From an uncultured Erythrobacter sp. (GTDB lineage: Bacteria; Pseudomonadota; Alphaproteobacteria; Sphingomonadales; Sphingomonadaceae), in the NCBI GenBank assembly GCA_947495695.1, contig CANLZP010000001.1, positions 1,199,069-1,263,068 of the forward strand: a stretch of 64,000 bases of DNA, given 5' to 3'. How positions within the stretch are numbered: position 1 is the stretch's first letter; every line of letters begins with the position of its first letter. A program made the position numbers and the translations under genes. Of this stretch, positions 17,293-24,731 are shown one piece after another. The notes under the pieces are model-generated. The model saw nothing but the letters and a program-made list of their open reading frames with translations. It ran no database searches and was not told the origin of the DNA.

Positions 17293-17826
17293 ATGGCTAG
17301 AGCGGGCCGTTCCAACGATTGGGGCTTCCCGCGCTGGCGGTCCTATGATTCCTCACGCGAGGCTGTGGCCCAGCGTGAATGCGACCGGCACGGTTGCGGC
17401 GAGGCGGGGCTGTGCCCGGCGCCAAAATCTCCCAACAATCCGGACAAATGGTATTTCTGCCAAAAGCATGCGGCAGAATACAACAAGGGCTGGGACTATT
17501 TTGAAGGTCTCGACAAGGAACAAAAGGCTGAGCGCGCCAAGGCCGAGCGGCAGGAAAGCGAAGGCTATGCAGAGGCCTCGCATTACGGTTGGACCGGATC
17601 AGGCGATGGCAGCCGCAGTGCTGATGAGATGCGCGCGTTGGAAGTGCTCGATCTTGAAGGCGATGCCGACTTTGCCCAGGTCAAGAAGGCGTGGCGCGAG
17701 AAAGCCAAGCTCGTGCATCCCGATGTGAAGCCCGATGACGTCGAGGCCGCAGCCGAATTTCAGAAGCTGCAATTGGCCTATGAAGTGCTCAAATCAGCCG
17801 AAGAACGGCGCGAGTGGCACGGGTAG
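17293..17826 (+). CDS. J-domain protein with a Cys/His-rich N-terminal region
   Basis: This 177-aa protein ends in a DnaJ J-domain (about residues 115-177) with the HPD tripeptide in KLVHPDVKP, which stimulates Hsp70 ATPase. The N-terminal half has CDRHGCGEAGLCPAP and WYFCQKHAAEYNKGWDYF, whose Cys and His residues could hold a zinc ion. No Gly/Phe-rich region or DnaJ zinc repeats are present, so it is a type III J-protein. It stands alone between small genes on the opposite strand. Its client is unknown. Confidence 0.88.
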   Translation: MARAGRSNDWGFPRWRSYDSSREAVAQRECDRHGCGEAGLCPAPKSPNNPDKWYFCQKHAAEYNKGWDYFEGLDKEQKAERAKAERQESEGYAEASHYGWTGSGDGSRSADEMRALEVLDLEGDADFAQVKKAWREKAKLVHPDVKPDDVEAAAEFQKLQLAYEVLKSAEERREWHG

Positions 17827-17885
17827 CCGGGGGCGCAGGCTCTCGACCCGTGACAGCAAACGGGCGCATAGGCGGGCAGCGTTGA

Positions 17886-18080
17886 TTAGCCGGAAAGTTT
17901 GGACAGCAATTCCACGACCTCGTCGAAACCCTCATGGACATTGACTTCAGATCCGCCGCCGAAATTCAGCACTGAACCCAGCTCTTGGCTCTTCCCGACA
18001 TAAAGGACGCTCGCAATCCGGCAGGCGACTTTCGAGCCGTCGCGACGATGCAGCAGAACGAAACCGGTTGGGGCGGTCAT
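17886..18080 (-). CDS. Small FlbD-like protein
   Basis: This 64-aa protein resembles the FlbD-type small-protein pattern: a short beta-rich start (FVLLHRRDGSKVACRIASVLYV), a central NFGGGSEVNV, then VHEGFDEVVELLSKLSG, comparable to the 'VVEE-xEEVIERI' end of FlbD proteins. The likeness is weak and from pattern only. No flagellar genes are nearby. It lies between the J-domain gene and the SET-domain gene, on the same strand as the latter. Confidence 0.55.
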   Translation of the reverse strand: MTAPTGFVLLHRRDGSKVACRIASVLYVGKSQELGSVLNFGGGSEVNVHEGFDEVVELLSKLSG

Positions 18081-18140
18081 TCTAACTTCTCAGCTTTTGG
18101 GCGAGGGCGCAGCGTGCGAGCCTGTCAGCAGTTTGTATTG

Positions 18141-18629
18141 TCACGAGTGGGCCTGCGCGATCAAAGGCGAGGGCTCTGCATCAATCTCGATCAAATATGG
18201 TGCGACAAATCCAGTGTAATCATCCTTGCGCTGCTGCGGCAAATCCTTCCAGCCGGTGATCATGCCGCGACAATTCGCGGTTCCGCAACTGCAAGGGCCT
18301 GGGAAATGCTCGATGCGATAATTGCGCATTGCGTAATCATAGGTCGCTTCGTCAGCATCACAGATGGCACGCATCGCGACAATATTGTGGCCGCCAGATT
18401 GGTTGATGATGATGCCGCAGTTCGGATCACAGGAATGATTGAATTTTGAGCTCAGCCCCTTGTGAAACCCAAACCGTGTCTTGCTCAATTGGGACGCATG
18501 GGAATGGTTTTTGATCGCATTGGTATCCAGCACGCCAACATGAAGAATGTCACCGCGCTTGAATGACTTTAGGGCAAAGATACCCTGCCCACGATCGGGA
18601 GTCGTTCGTTCTTCGACCATGGCAGTCAT
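18141..18629 (-). CDS. SET domain-containing protein-lysine methyltransferase
   Basis: This 162-aa bacterial SET protein transfers a methyl group from S-adenosylmethionine to lysine. All signature parts are present: RGQGIFA near residue 14, NHSCDPN near residue 64 forming the pseudoknot with DEATYDYA near residue 92, and a post-SET cysteine cluster CSCGTANCRG near residue 112 for zinc. The domain fills almost the whole protein, so no targeting domain is seen. Its start overlaps the end of the upstream 71-aa gene by 4 bp, so the two are coupled. Targets of such compact bacterial SET proteins are mostly unknown. Confidence 0.9.
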   Translation of the reverse strand: MTAMVEERTTPDRGQGIFALKSFKRGDILHVGVLDTNAIKNHSHASQLSKTRFGFHKGLSSKFNHSCDPNCGIIINQSGGHNIVAMRAICDADEATYDYAMRNYRIEHFPGPCSCGTANCRGMITGWKDLPQQRKDDYTGFVAPYLIEIDAEPSPLIAQAHS

Positions 18630-18841
18630 GACAAATTTCCTTGTTGCGCCAGTTGAGGATTGGGAAGCTTATCTGCTAGCTTAATCGCGACAGGATATTG
18701 TGCGACACCCAGCTTGTGCCGCGCCTTCTGGAGCAGCACTTCATAGTGATCGACCAAGTCGGGGCCGATTATCGCGGGTTTAGGACGTGCAGCTCTCAGC
18801 AGAGCCACTTGATGATCGTATAGAAGTTTGTTGAAGCTCAA
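18626..18841 (-). CDS. Small hypothetical protein coupled to the SET gene
   Basis: This 71-aa protein is mainly helical in character (LLYDHQVALLRAARPK, DLVDHYEVLLQKARHKLG) with a polar tail. I recognise no family. Its stop overlaps the start of the SET-domain gene by 4 bp, suggesting coupled translation and perhaps joint function, such as a substrate or partner of the methyltransferase. That is inference only. Confidence 0.65.
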   Translation of the reverse strand: MSFNKLLYDHQVALLRAARPKPAIIGPDLVDHYEVLLQKARHKLGVAQYPVAIKLADKLPNPQLAQQGNLS

Positions 18842-19140
18842 TGTGCTTTCTCCCCAATGCGGGAGCGCAATTGTCTCTCAGTCGAGAAGGCGCATGAACA
18901 TGGACTCTCGATAGTACTGAAATGGTGGCGCGACACAGATTTACAAGTAGGCGATACCTGTAGATCGGGTCGTTGGCGGGCAGTTTGCTTTTGCCGAAAC
19001 TGGTAATCCGAGTTTGATGGTTAGCCAATGACGCATCACCTGCCCACAACCCGCGTTCTGAAATTGGAGCGCAAAACGGACATCGTTCGCTCATGCTGCT
19101 ATCTCTACTCCCAGATCGCGTCCTGCCTGAGGAGACTAAG
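18842..19140. other. Divergent intergenic region between the SET pair and the FAH-like gene
   Basis: About 300 bases separate the two divergent units. The only structure seen is the hairpin GAGCG-CAAAACG-GACAT-CGTT-CGCTC at about 19070-19095. No convincing -35/-10 pair or operator was found on either strand. Confidence 0.4.
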
Positions 19141-20334
19141 TTGAAGCGAATTGCAATCTTTAGCGGCTTGGCTGTCGTGGTATTGGCAGTAGGCGCATTC
19201 CTTGCTTGGGTTACTTCGCCCGATCCCAAACATAATCCTGCTACATTCGAGGAAGCTCCACTTGTCGAGCGCGTTGCGCAGCTTGAGGATGCGATCACGC
19301 TTGCCCAATTTGCTGACGGCGACGGCGTGGTCAGGACAATTTTGGTTCTGGATTTTGACGGCGAAATAGTTACCGGAGTAAATCTACGGGAACTGGGTGG
19401 CATCGATAGCAGCAACCTATTTGAGGCATTGGCCTCTATAGAAAAGTTGCCAATCACGGTCGAGCAAGCCAAAGTTTTCCCCTCGATTGTCTTGCCAATG
19501 GACCGGCTCCTGCCCTCGGGCACCATTGGCGCCCGCCACATTGGGACCGGCACGAACTTTCCCGAACACGCAGAAGAGGCGAACAGCACCTCTGTTTTCG
19601 GCTTTCCCAAATTTGGCGAGGCTACTCCTGCTCGAACAACGGTTCGGCAAGTGCCCGGCATCCTACTCGACTACGAAGTCGAGCTGTGCATGCGATTTGA
19701 TCGGGACATTGCCTCGGTCGACGATTTTGATGCGGCGGTAAAGGGCGTTTTTCTTTGCGGTGATTTTACCAACCGCAACGCGATCGTCCAACTCGCAGAC
19801 CCCGACAATCTTGATTCGGGGTCCGGGTTTAGTGACGCAAAGAGTGGCCCTGATTTCTTTCCCACCGGGCCATTCTTGGTGATCCCACGCGACTGGCAAA
19901 CGTTCGTAGCCAAGCTGCGGATGACGACCAGCCTAAATGATGACCCTCGGCAGGACGCACGGGGTTCGGAAATGACCCTCAATTTTAGAGAACTGGTCAC
20001 CAAGTCTCTGGATGACATGTCAGAACGGCGCTTCCTTTATCGGGATGGCCGAGAATTCCTCGCTGAGGGCGGCATGATAAGCAAGGACATGACAATCATG
20101 TCCGGCACCTCTGAGGGGACGATTTTCACTGGGCCGACCAGGGGGGATTTGATCGAGGCTGTCGCAACTTACCTTCTTACTGGCGGCCCGTTTGCCCACG
20201 AGAGATTCCTAGACAGTGCCAAGGCCACGTTTATCGAGAATGAGTGGAAATCGGGCCACTATCTTCAACCCGGCGATAGAGTCCGTCATGGCTCGTCTTA
20301 TCTCGGAAACATCGTAGTCGAAGTTATTCAATAG
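19141..20334 (+). CDS. Membrane-anchored fumarylacetoacetate hydrolase (FAH) family protein
   Basis: This protein of about 397 aa has an FAH C-terminal domain with the metal-binding pattern LDYEVELCM, GDFTNRNAIV, KSGPDFFPTGPFLV and MSGTSEGTIF. FAH enzymes hydrolyse or decarboxylate beta-diketo acids. Unusually, the N-terminus is a membrane anchor or signal peptide (LKRIAIFSGLAVVVLAVGAFLAW). I choose the TTG at 19141 because GAGGAG lies six bases upstream; the ORF track uses 19093, which has no site. It stands alone with no aromatic-catabolism genes beside it. The role is unknown, and an extracytoplasmic location would be unusual for the family. Confidence 0.8.
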   Translation: MKRIAIFSGLAVVVLAVGAFLAWVTSPDPKHNPATFEEAPLVERVAQLEDAITLAQFADGDGVVRTILVLDFDGEIVTGVNLRELGGIDSSNLFEALASIEKLPITVEQAKVFPSIVLPMDRLLPSGTIGARHIGTGTNFPEHAEEANSTSVFGFPKFGEATPARTTVRQVPGILLDYEVELCMRFDRDIASVDDFDAAVKGVFLCGDFTNRNAIVQLADPDNLDSGSGFSDAKSGPDFFPTGPFLVIPRDWQTFVAKLRMTTSLNDDPRQDARGSEMTLNFRELVTKSLDDMSERRFLYRDGREFLAEGGMISKDMTIMSGTSEGTIFTGPTRGDLIEAVATYLLTGGPFAHERFLDSAKATFIENEWKSGHYLQPGDRVRHGSSYLGNIVVEVIQ

Positions 20335-20516
20335 CCAGCAGCTGCATTTGGGTCGCTACCAGCCGTTCCGCTTTCCGCAGATCATGTAGCAAAGCTGTCA
20401 GTCAGCTATCAGGCGATGCGATGGACAGTTCAGCAGTCGGCTTTTGGGGTGGAAAGCGGACATCCGAGATTTTTGTGATGTGACGTCGAGCGCGGTGAGA
20501 TCAATTAGATCTTGAA

Positions 20517-20553
20517 GTCTGGTGTACCAGACATTATGTCCGGTTTACCAGAC
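20517..20553. promoter_or_regulatory. Tandem palindromic operator upstream of a membrane protein/regulator operon
   Basis: Two 16-bp inverted repeats lie head to tail: GTCTGGT-GT-ACCAGAC at 20517-20532 and GTCCGGT-TT-ACCAGAC at 20538-20553. Their starts are 21 bp apart, two helical turns, so two repressor dimers could bind on one DNA face. A TTGAAG (-35 like) at 20512 and TTATGT/TATGTC (-10 like) near 20535 would place the first palindrome inside the promoter spacer. The Xre-type regulator of the downstream operon is the obvious candidate to bind it. Confidence 0.65.
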
Positions 20554-20570
20554 ACAGGATTTGTCACGTT

Positions 20571-21194
20571 ATGCCACAAAGTATCACTGCCATGTTCGGC
20601 GCCTTTATCGTCGGCATTTCTCTTGCCTTGTCGTCGCTGCTGCTAGATTTTCCTACTGGCTGGGTAGGCGCGCTTGCTCTTGCTGGATGGGCGGCTTTGG
20701 CGTGGCGGCGATGGGCCAGATTGGAAAGAACAACCGGATTGGAGCCGGGTGCGCCTGAGAGAAACGTCCGTTTCTACGCGGTTGGGACTGCGCTGCTTTT
20801 TGGTCATATGGTCGCGACGCTCGCTTATCCAGACATAGATATTCACGTCGGCAACGGAAATTATCTCGCGATAGATTCATGGACCATGATCGCTGCGATG
20901 ATCGCTGTGGGCTTTGCCGTGAGTAGGGCTGGCGATATCCGCGACGAGCGAGACAGAATGATAATAGCGCACGGCACAAAAGTGGGTTTTCTGTCGCTGA
21001 TTGCAGGCCTTGTCGTGTTTTCGTTTGCTCTGGGTTTTGTGCCGGCAATTGAGAGAGAGTATCTCTCACTTTTTATGGCAGGCAACATTCAAATTGCGAT
21101 CGTGGTCGCATCATTGTTGATCAAATATGCAGTCCAGCTGGTTGAGTATGCCAGAGATACAAATGCCAATACCGTAATTGGCGATGACGAATGA
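20571..21194 (+). CDS. Multi-pass membrane protein (DUF2178-like)
   Basis: This 207-aa integral membrane protein has about six hydrophobic segments. The central [22 protein letters not shown] resembles the DERD-x-I signature of DUF2178 membrane proteins, which in many bacteria are encoded next to a small Cro/CI-type regulator exactly as here. Its stop overlaps the regulator's start (ATGA). Function unknown; by analogy these pairs respond to membrane-active compounds, but that is not shown by the sequence. Confidence 0.75.
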   Translation: MPQSITAMFGAFIVGISLALSSLLLDFPTGWVGALALAGWAALAWRRWARLERTTGLEPGAPERNVRFYAVGTALLFGHMVATLAYPDIDIHVGNGNYLAIDSWTMIAAMIAVGFAVSRAGDIRDERDRMIIAHGTKVGFLSLIAGLVVFSFALGFVPAIEREYLSLFMAGNIQIAIVVASLLIKYAVQLVEYARDTNANTVIGDDE

Positions 21195-21454
21195 CGGCTC
21201 TTAAAATCGGCAACAACATTCGTAGCTTCCGCTTTGCTCAAGATGAAATGACGCAAGCGCGTCTTGCGGAAATCGTTGGCGTTACGCGTCAGACAATCGT
21301 GGCGCTTGAGACGGGTAGATATGCCCCATCTCTGGAACTGGCCATGAAATTGGCAGCTGCCTTCGCGTGCAGTGTTGATGAGCTATTCTTCTGGAAAAAT
21401 CCGGAATGCGCAAGCGCTGCAATTCATTCTACTTCCGAAAAGGATCCGCAATGA
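21191..21454 (+). CDS. Xre/Cro-CI family transcriptional regulator
   Basis: This 87-aa single-domain DNA-binding protein has the helix-turn-helix [36 protein letters not shown], a close match to the short YgzD/YozG-type regulators. It has no ligand-binding domain. It overlaps the membrane protein gene upstream and the hydrolase downstream by 4 bp each (both ATGA), so the three form one coupled operon. The tandem palindrome in front of the operon is its likely binding site, which would make it autoregulatory. Confidence 0.92.
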   Translation: MTALKIGNNIRSFRFAQDEMTQARLAEIVGVTRQTIVALETGRYAPSLELAMKLAAAFACSVDELFFWKNPECASAAIHSTSEKDPQ

Positions 21455-22365
21455 CCAAGGCAATCAAGCTTATAAAATGGACCGGAATTCTGGTCTCTGC
21501 GCTTATCGTGCTGGCGGTTGGTTACTACACCTATTTGGTCCTCAGCTTTGATGACCGCAATATGCCGGAGAACCATGGCCGGGTTAATGTCGAACTGTTC
21601 CTGGGCGATGGCGACAATCAACCACTGATCGTCGGGCTCGGCGGGTCGGAAGGGGGGAATGCTTGGGCAAGCGATTATTGGAAGGGGCAGCGCGACAGGT
21701 TCATATCGCAAGGTTACTCGTTCCTAGCGGTCGCATATTTTGGCGAGGAGGGCACACCGCAAGATCTGGATCGTATAGCTTTGGAGGGTGTGCACAGAGC
21801 AATTCGGGAAGCAGCGGCAGACGCCAGTGTAAACGGTGAATGTGTCACCTTGATGGGAGGGTCAAAGGGAGCGGAGCTGGCCCTGCTGCTGGGGAGCCAT
21901 TATCCCGACATCGATGCTGTCGTTGGTATAGTACCCGGAAATGCCGTGTTCCCTGCGCTTACAATTGCGATGAACACGCCTTCATTCTCATTGGACGGGG
22001 AAGGCCTGCCGTTTGTGCCCCTCCCCTTCAGCGCTACATGGCCTCTGCTCAAAGGTGACTTGAGAGCCGTTTGGGAAGAGATGCTGAAAGATCAAAGTGC
22101 TGTAGACAGCGCTTCAATTGCGGTGGAAAATATCAACGGTCCCGTGCTTTTCCTCTCAGCGACGAGAGACGAATTTTGGCCATCAACGGAAATGTCAGAC
22201 TCCATGGAACAGCGGCTCGCAAAGAACGATTTTTCCTATCCTGTAGAACATGTTGCAATCGAAGGTGGCCACATGGCGCCAACTGATCATTTTGATGAAG
22301 TTGAGAGGTTTCTCGCCGCTAACTTGCAGCAAAGAAACCTGAGTGGTTGCTCGGAGCCTTCCTGA
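21451..22365 (+). CDS. Membrane-anchored alpha/beta hydrolase (BAAT/acyl-CoA thioesterase C-terminal type)
   Basis: This 304-aa protein has an N-terminal anchor (residues 7-30, [22 protein letters not shown]) and an alpha/beta-hydrolase domain. The nucleophile elbow is [10 protein letters not shown] near residue 145, the typical sequence of the bile-acid-CoA:amino acid N-acyltransferase/acyl-CoA thioesterase C-terminal domain. The acid is in [10 protein letters not shown] and the histidine in EGGHMAP. The ATG at 21451 overlaps the regulator's stop. With the anchor, the catalytic part is probably periplasmic, where a CoA ester is unlikely as substrate. Confidence 0.82.
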   Translation: MTKAIKLIKWTGILVSALIVLAVGYYTYLVLSFDDRNMPENHGRVNVELFLGDGDNQPLIVGLGGSEGGNAWASDYWKGQRDRFISQGYSFLAVAYFGEEGTPQDLDRIALEGVHRAIREAAADASVNGECVTLMGGSKGAELALLLGSHYPDIDAVVGIVPGNAVFPALTIAMNTPSFSLDGEGLPFVPLPFSATWPLLKGDLRAVWEEMLKDQSAVDSASIAVENINGPVLFLSATRDEFWPSTEMSDSMEQRLAKNDFSYPVEHVAIEGGHMAPTDHFDEVERFLAANLQQRNLSGCSEPS

Positions 22366-22697
22366 AATTTGGCAGTACGCGAAAGCAAGGGCGATCCAAA
22401 CCAGTCTGACTGTCCGCAATTGGATCGTTTTCAGAAGGTCGACTTTGATAGCGCATCCGGTCTTATCGAGACAATCAAACGGACGCCGCAGCGTATAATA
22501 CCTCGCTCATTCATCGATCCGCACTCGCTGCCAATTCGCCCCCATCTTGCTAAGGCGGTAGCGCGCGCTAGGGTTTGTGTGGCTCTTTCTCACCGTCGGA
22601 AACCCCTAAATGGCATCAAAGCTGGGTGTGTGCACTCGCATTCCTTGTTGGAAGAGTGTCAAAATTGAACTCGAGCGCGATTTTACGTCATTCGCTC
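22366..22697. other. Gene-free stretch between convergent genes
   Basis: These 332 bases lie between the ends of the hydrolase gene and an SDR gene. ORFs of about 90-107 aa cross the stretch or its edge into the SDR gene, but they lack ribosome-binding sites and resemble no family. I see no repeat, terminator with T-run or RNA gene here. It may be decayed sequence. Confidence 0.5.
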
Positions 22698-23537
22698 TTA
22701 AGTTTTGGGTCCGGCGAAGCCCGGCTTTCCAGCAGTGGAATCGATCTGTGGGTTGGGATTGTCATTCCACCACGCAACGTCGTTCCAGGGCCGGGCATCC
22801 ACTTCATGTGTCCAGCAATTGCGCGGTTGCTGCGCCAAATGCCAATAGGTCTCTGCCAAATCGGCCGGGTCGATGATGCCCTGATCGCCCTTCGATGACT
22901 TGTAGGCGTCAAACTTATCGCCCAGCAATTTGCCCAGAGTATCGGGTGAATTGACCCCGCCATCGACCACAATATGCGCAACATGGATGCCTTGCGGACC
23001 AAATTCGGCGTTCAATGTCTGGCACAACATCCGCCGCCCGCCCATCGCCGCAGCATGGCTGTGCTGGCCTGCATTGCCGCGCATGGCGGATGTGGCAGAG
23101 GTGACCAGCAGCGAACCGTGCGGACCGCTCTTGGCGCGCTCAACCATCGCCGGGAACATCGCATGGGCCAGGCGAAACACTCCGTAACAGCCCAGTCGCC
23201 AGCCCAGTTCAAACGTCTTGTGCGGCGTATCGTGCAGCTTGCGATTCCCGATCTGCGCGCCCAGATTGTACAGCGCGCTTTCGATCGGGCCGATGTCGGT
23301 TTCGACCCGCTCAACCAGCTCCTCGATCGCTCCATCCTCGGCTGCATTGAGCAACGTGCCGGTGGCGCTGCCGCCTGCATCCTCGATTTTGCCGATCAAT
23401 CGCGCTAGACTTTCCTCATCCGAACGCCGGGCCAGCACCGCATGATAGCCGCCCGCAGCAAAACGCATGGCCACGTGCCCGCCAATGCCGGCACCAGCAC
23501 CAATTACCAAACACACCGGTTTTCGATTGTCGGTCAT
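22698..23537 (-). CDS. SDR-fold protein with degenerate active site
   Basis: This 279-aa short-chain dehydrogenase-fold protein keeps the cofactor loop IGAGAGIGGHVA near residue 13, but NNAG is replaced by NLGAQ and the expected Tyr-x3-Lys is replaced by HSHAAAMGG. The catalytic pair therefore seems lost, so it may not be an ordinary oxidoreductase. It has a long C-terminal tail rich in Trp and Asn (HEVDARPWNDVAWWNDNPNP). It lies 3 bp downstream of purT and is probably the last gene of a three-gene operon. Confidence 0.85.
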   Translation of the reverse strand: MTDNRKPVCLVIGAGAGIGGHVAMRFAAGGYHAVLARRSDEESLARLIGKIEDAGGSATGTLLNAAEDGAIEELVERVETDIGPIESALYNLGAQIGNRKLHDTPHKTFELGWRLGCYGVFRLAHAMFPAMVERAKSGPHGSLLVTSATSAMRGNAGQHSHAAAMGGRRMLCQTLNAEFGPQGIHVAHIVVDGGVNSPDTLGKLLGDKFDAYKSSKGDQGIIDPADLAETYWHLAQQPRNCWTHEVDARPWNDVAWWNDNPNPQIDSTAGKPGFAGPKT

Positions 23538-23540
23538 GGC

Positions 23541-24713
23541 TTAATCTCCGTATTGCAAAATTACTGTGGCAGCTGCCCGATTGGCCGCATCGCGGGCCGC
23601 ATCTGTGTCGGTCCCAATTGCCAGAGCGACCCCCATACGCCGAAACGGCCGGGCGATAGGCTTACCAAAAATGCGGATGTCTGCTCCATCTGCCATGGCA
23701 TTGGCCAAGCCAGAATAGGCGATAATGTCGCTGTTGCGGTCCGCCAAAATGACGCTGCTGGCCGATGGCCGCGCGGCGATAGTGGCAGGAATGGGCAGGC
23801 CCATAATTGCACGGGCGTGCAGATCAAACTCGCTCAGATTTTGGCTGAGCAGAGTGACCATTCCCGTATCGTGTGGGCGGGGCGACAGCTCGGAGAAGAT
23901 CACCTCGTCCCCTCGGATAAAGAACTCGACCCCGAACAGACCATAGCCTTGCCCATTGCCTTGTAAGGCTTCAACCACTTTTGCGGCCATTTCCTGAGCT
24001 GCGCTGATAGCAGCATCGGACATGGGTGTGGGTTGCCAGCTTTCACGATAGTCGCCGCGTTCTTGGCGGTGACCGATCGGCGGGCAAAAAGTGATCCCGC
24101 CGGCATGGCGCACGGTCAGCAGGGTGATTTCATAGTCAAAATCGATGAATTGCTCGACGATTACGCGCTGCCGGTCACCGCGCATATTCTCGCCGGCATA
24201 AGTCCACGCCGCCTCGAGCTGGTCAGCGCTATCGACCTTGCTTTGGCCTTTGCCGCTGGACGACATGACGGGCTTAATCACACAAGGAAAACCAGTCACT
24301 TGCGCGGCTGCGACAACCTCTTCCAGATTTTCGGCATAGCGGTAGCGCGAGGTTGTAACCCCGAGCTCGCCAGCCGCAAGATCGCGGATCGCGTCGCGGT
24401 TCATCGTTAGCTGCGTTGCCCGGGCAGAGGGAACCACATTGCTGCCCGCGGCCTCGATTTCAGCCAGAACTTCGGTACGGATCGCCTCCACTTCGGGCAC
24501 GATCAGGTCGGGCTGATGCCGCTCGACCACGCCGAGCAGCGCGTCGCCATCGAGCATCGAGAAGACCTCTGCCTCGTCCGCCACCTGCATGGCCGGGGCG
24601 GCGGCATAGGCATCGCAGGCGATCACATAAGCACCCAGCCGCTTCGCCGAAATGACGAACTCACGGCCAAGCTCGCCCGAGCCCAGCAACAAGATCTTGC
24701 TCGTGAATGCCAT
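23541..24713 (-). CDS. purT: Formate-dependent phosphoribosylglycinamide formyltransferase
   Basis: PurT makes formyl-GAR from GAR, formate and ATP in purine synthesis. The 390-aa ATP-grasp enzyme has LLLGSGELGREFVISAKRLG at the N-terminus, the ATP-grasp core FPCVIKPVMSSSGKGQS near residue 150 and GLFGVEFFIRGDEVIFSELSPRPHDTGMVTL near residue 275. Length is normal. It follows the cystathionine gamma-synthase-like gene by 18 bp and precedes the SDR gene by 3 bp on the same strand. Confidence 0.96.
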   Translation of the reverse strand: MAFTSKILLLGSGELGREFVISAKRLGAYVIACDAYAAAPAMQVADEAEVFSMLDGDALLGVVERHQPDLIVPEVEAIRTEVLAEIEAAGSNVVPSARATQLTMNRDAIRDLAAGELGVTTSRYRYAENLEEVVAAAQVTGFPCVIKPVMSSSGKGQSKVDSADQLEAAWTYAGENMRGDRQRVIVEQFIDFDYEITLLTVRHAGGITFCPPIGHRQERGDYRESWQPTPMSDAAISAAQEMAAKVVEALQGNGQGYGLFGVEFFIRGDEVIFSELSPRPHDTGMVTLLSQNLSEFDLHARAIMGLPIPATIAARPSASSVILADRNSDIIAYSGLANAMADGADIRIFGKPIARPFRRMGVALAIGTDTDAARDAANRAAATVILQYGD

Positions 24714-24731
24714 CGGTGCTCCGTTGATGAT

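Noticed and set aside
22369-22668. 99-aa plus-strand ORF after the anchored hydrolase
   Set aside because: No start signal and no recognisable domain; treated as non-coding.
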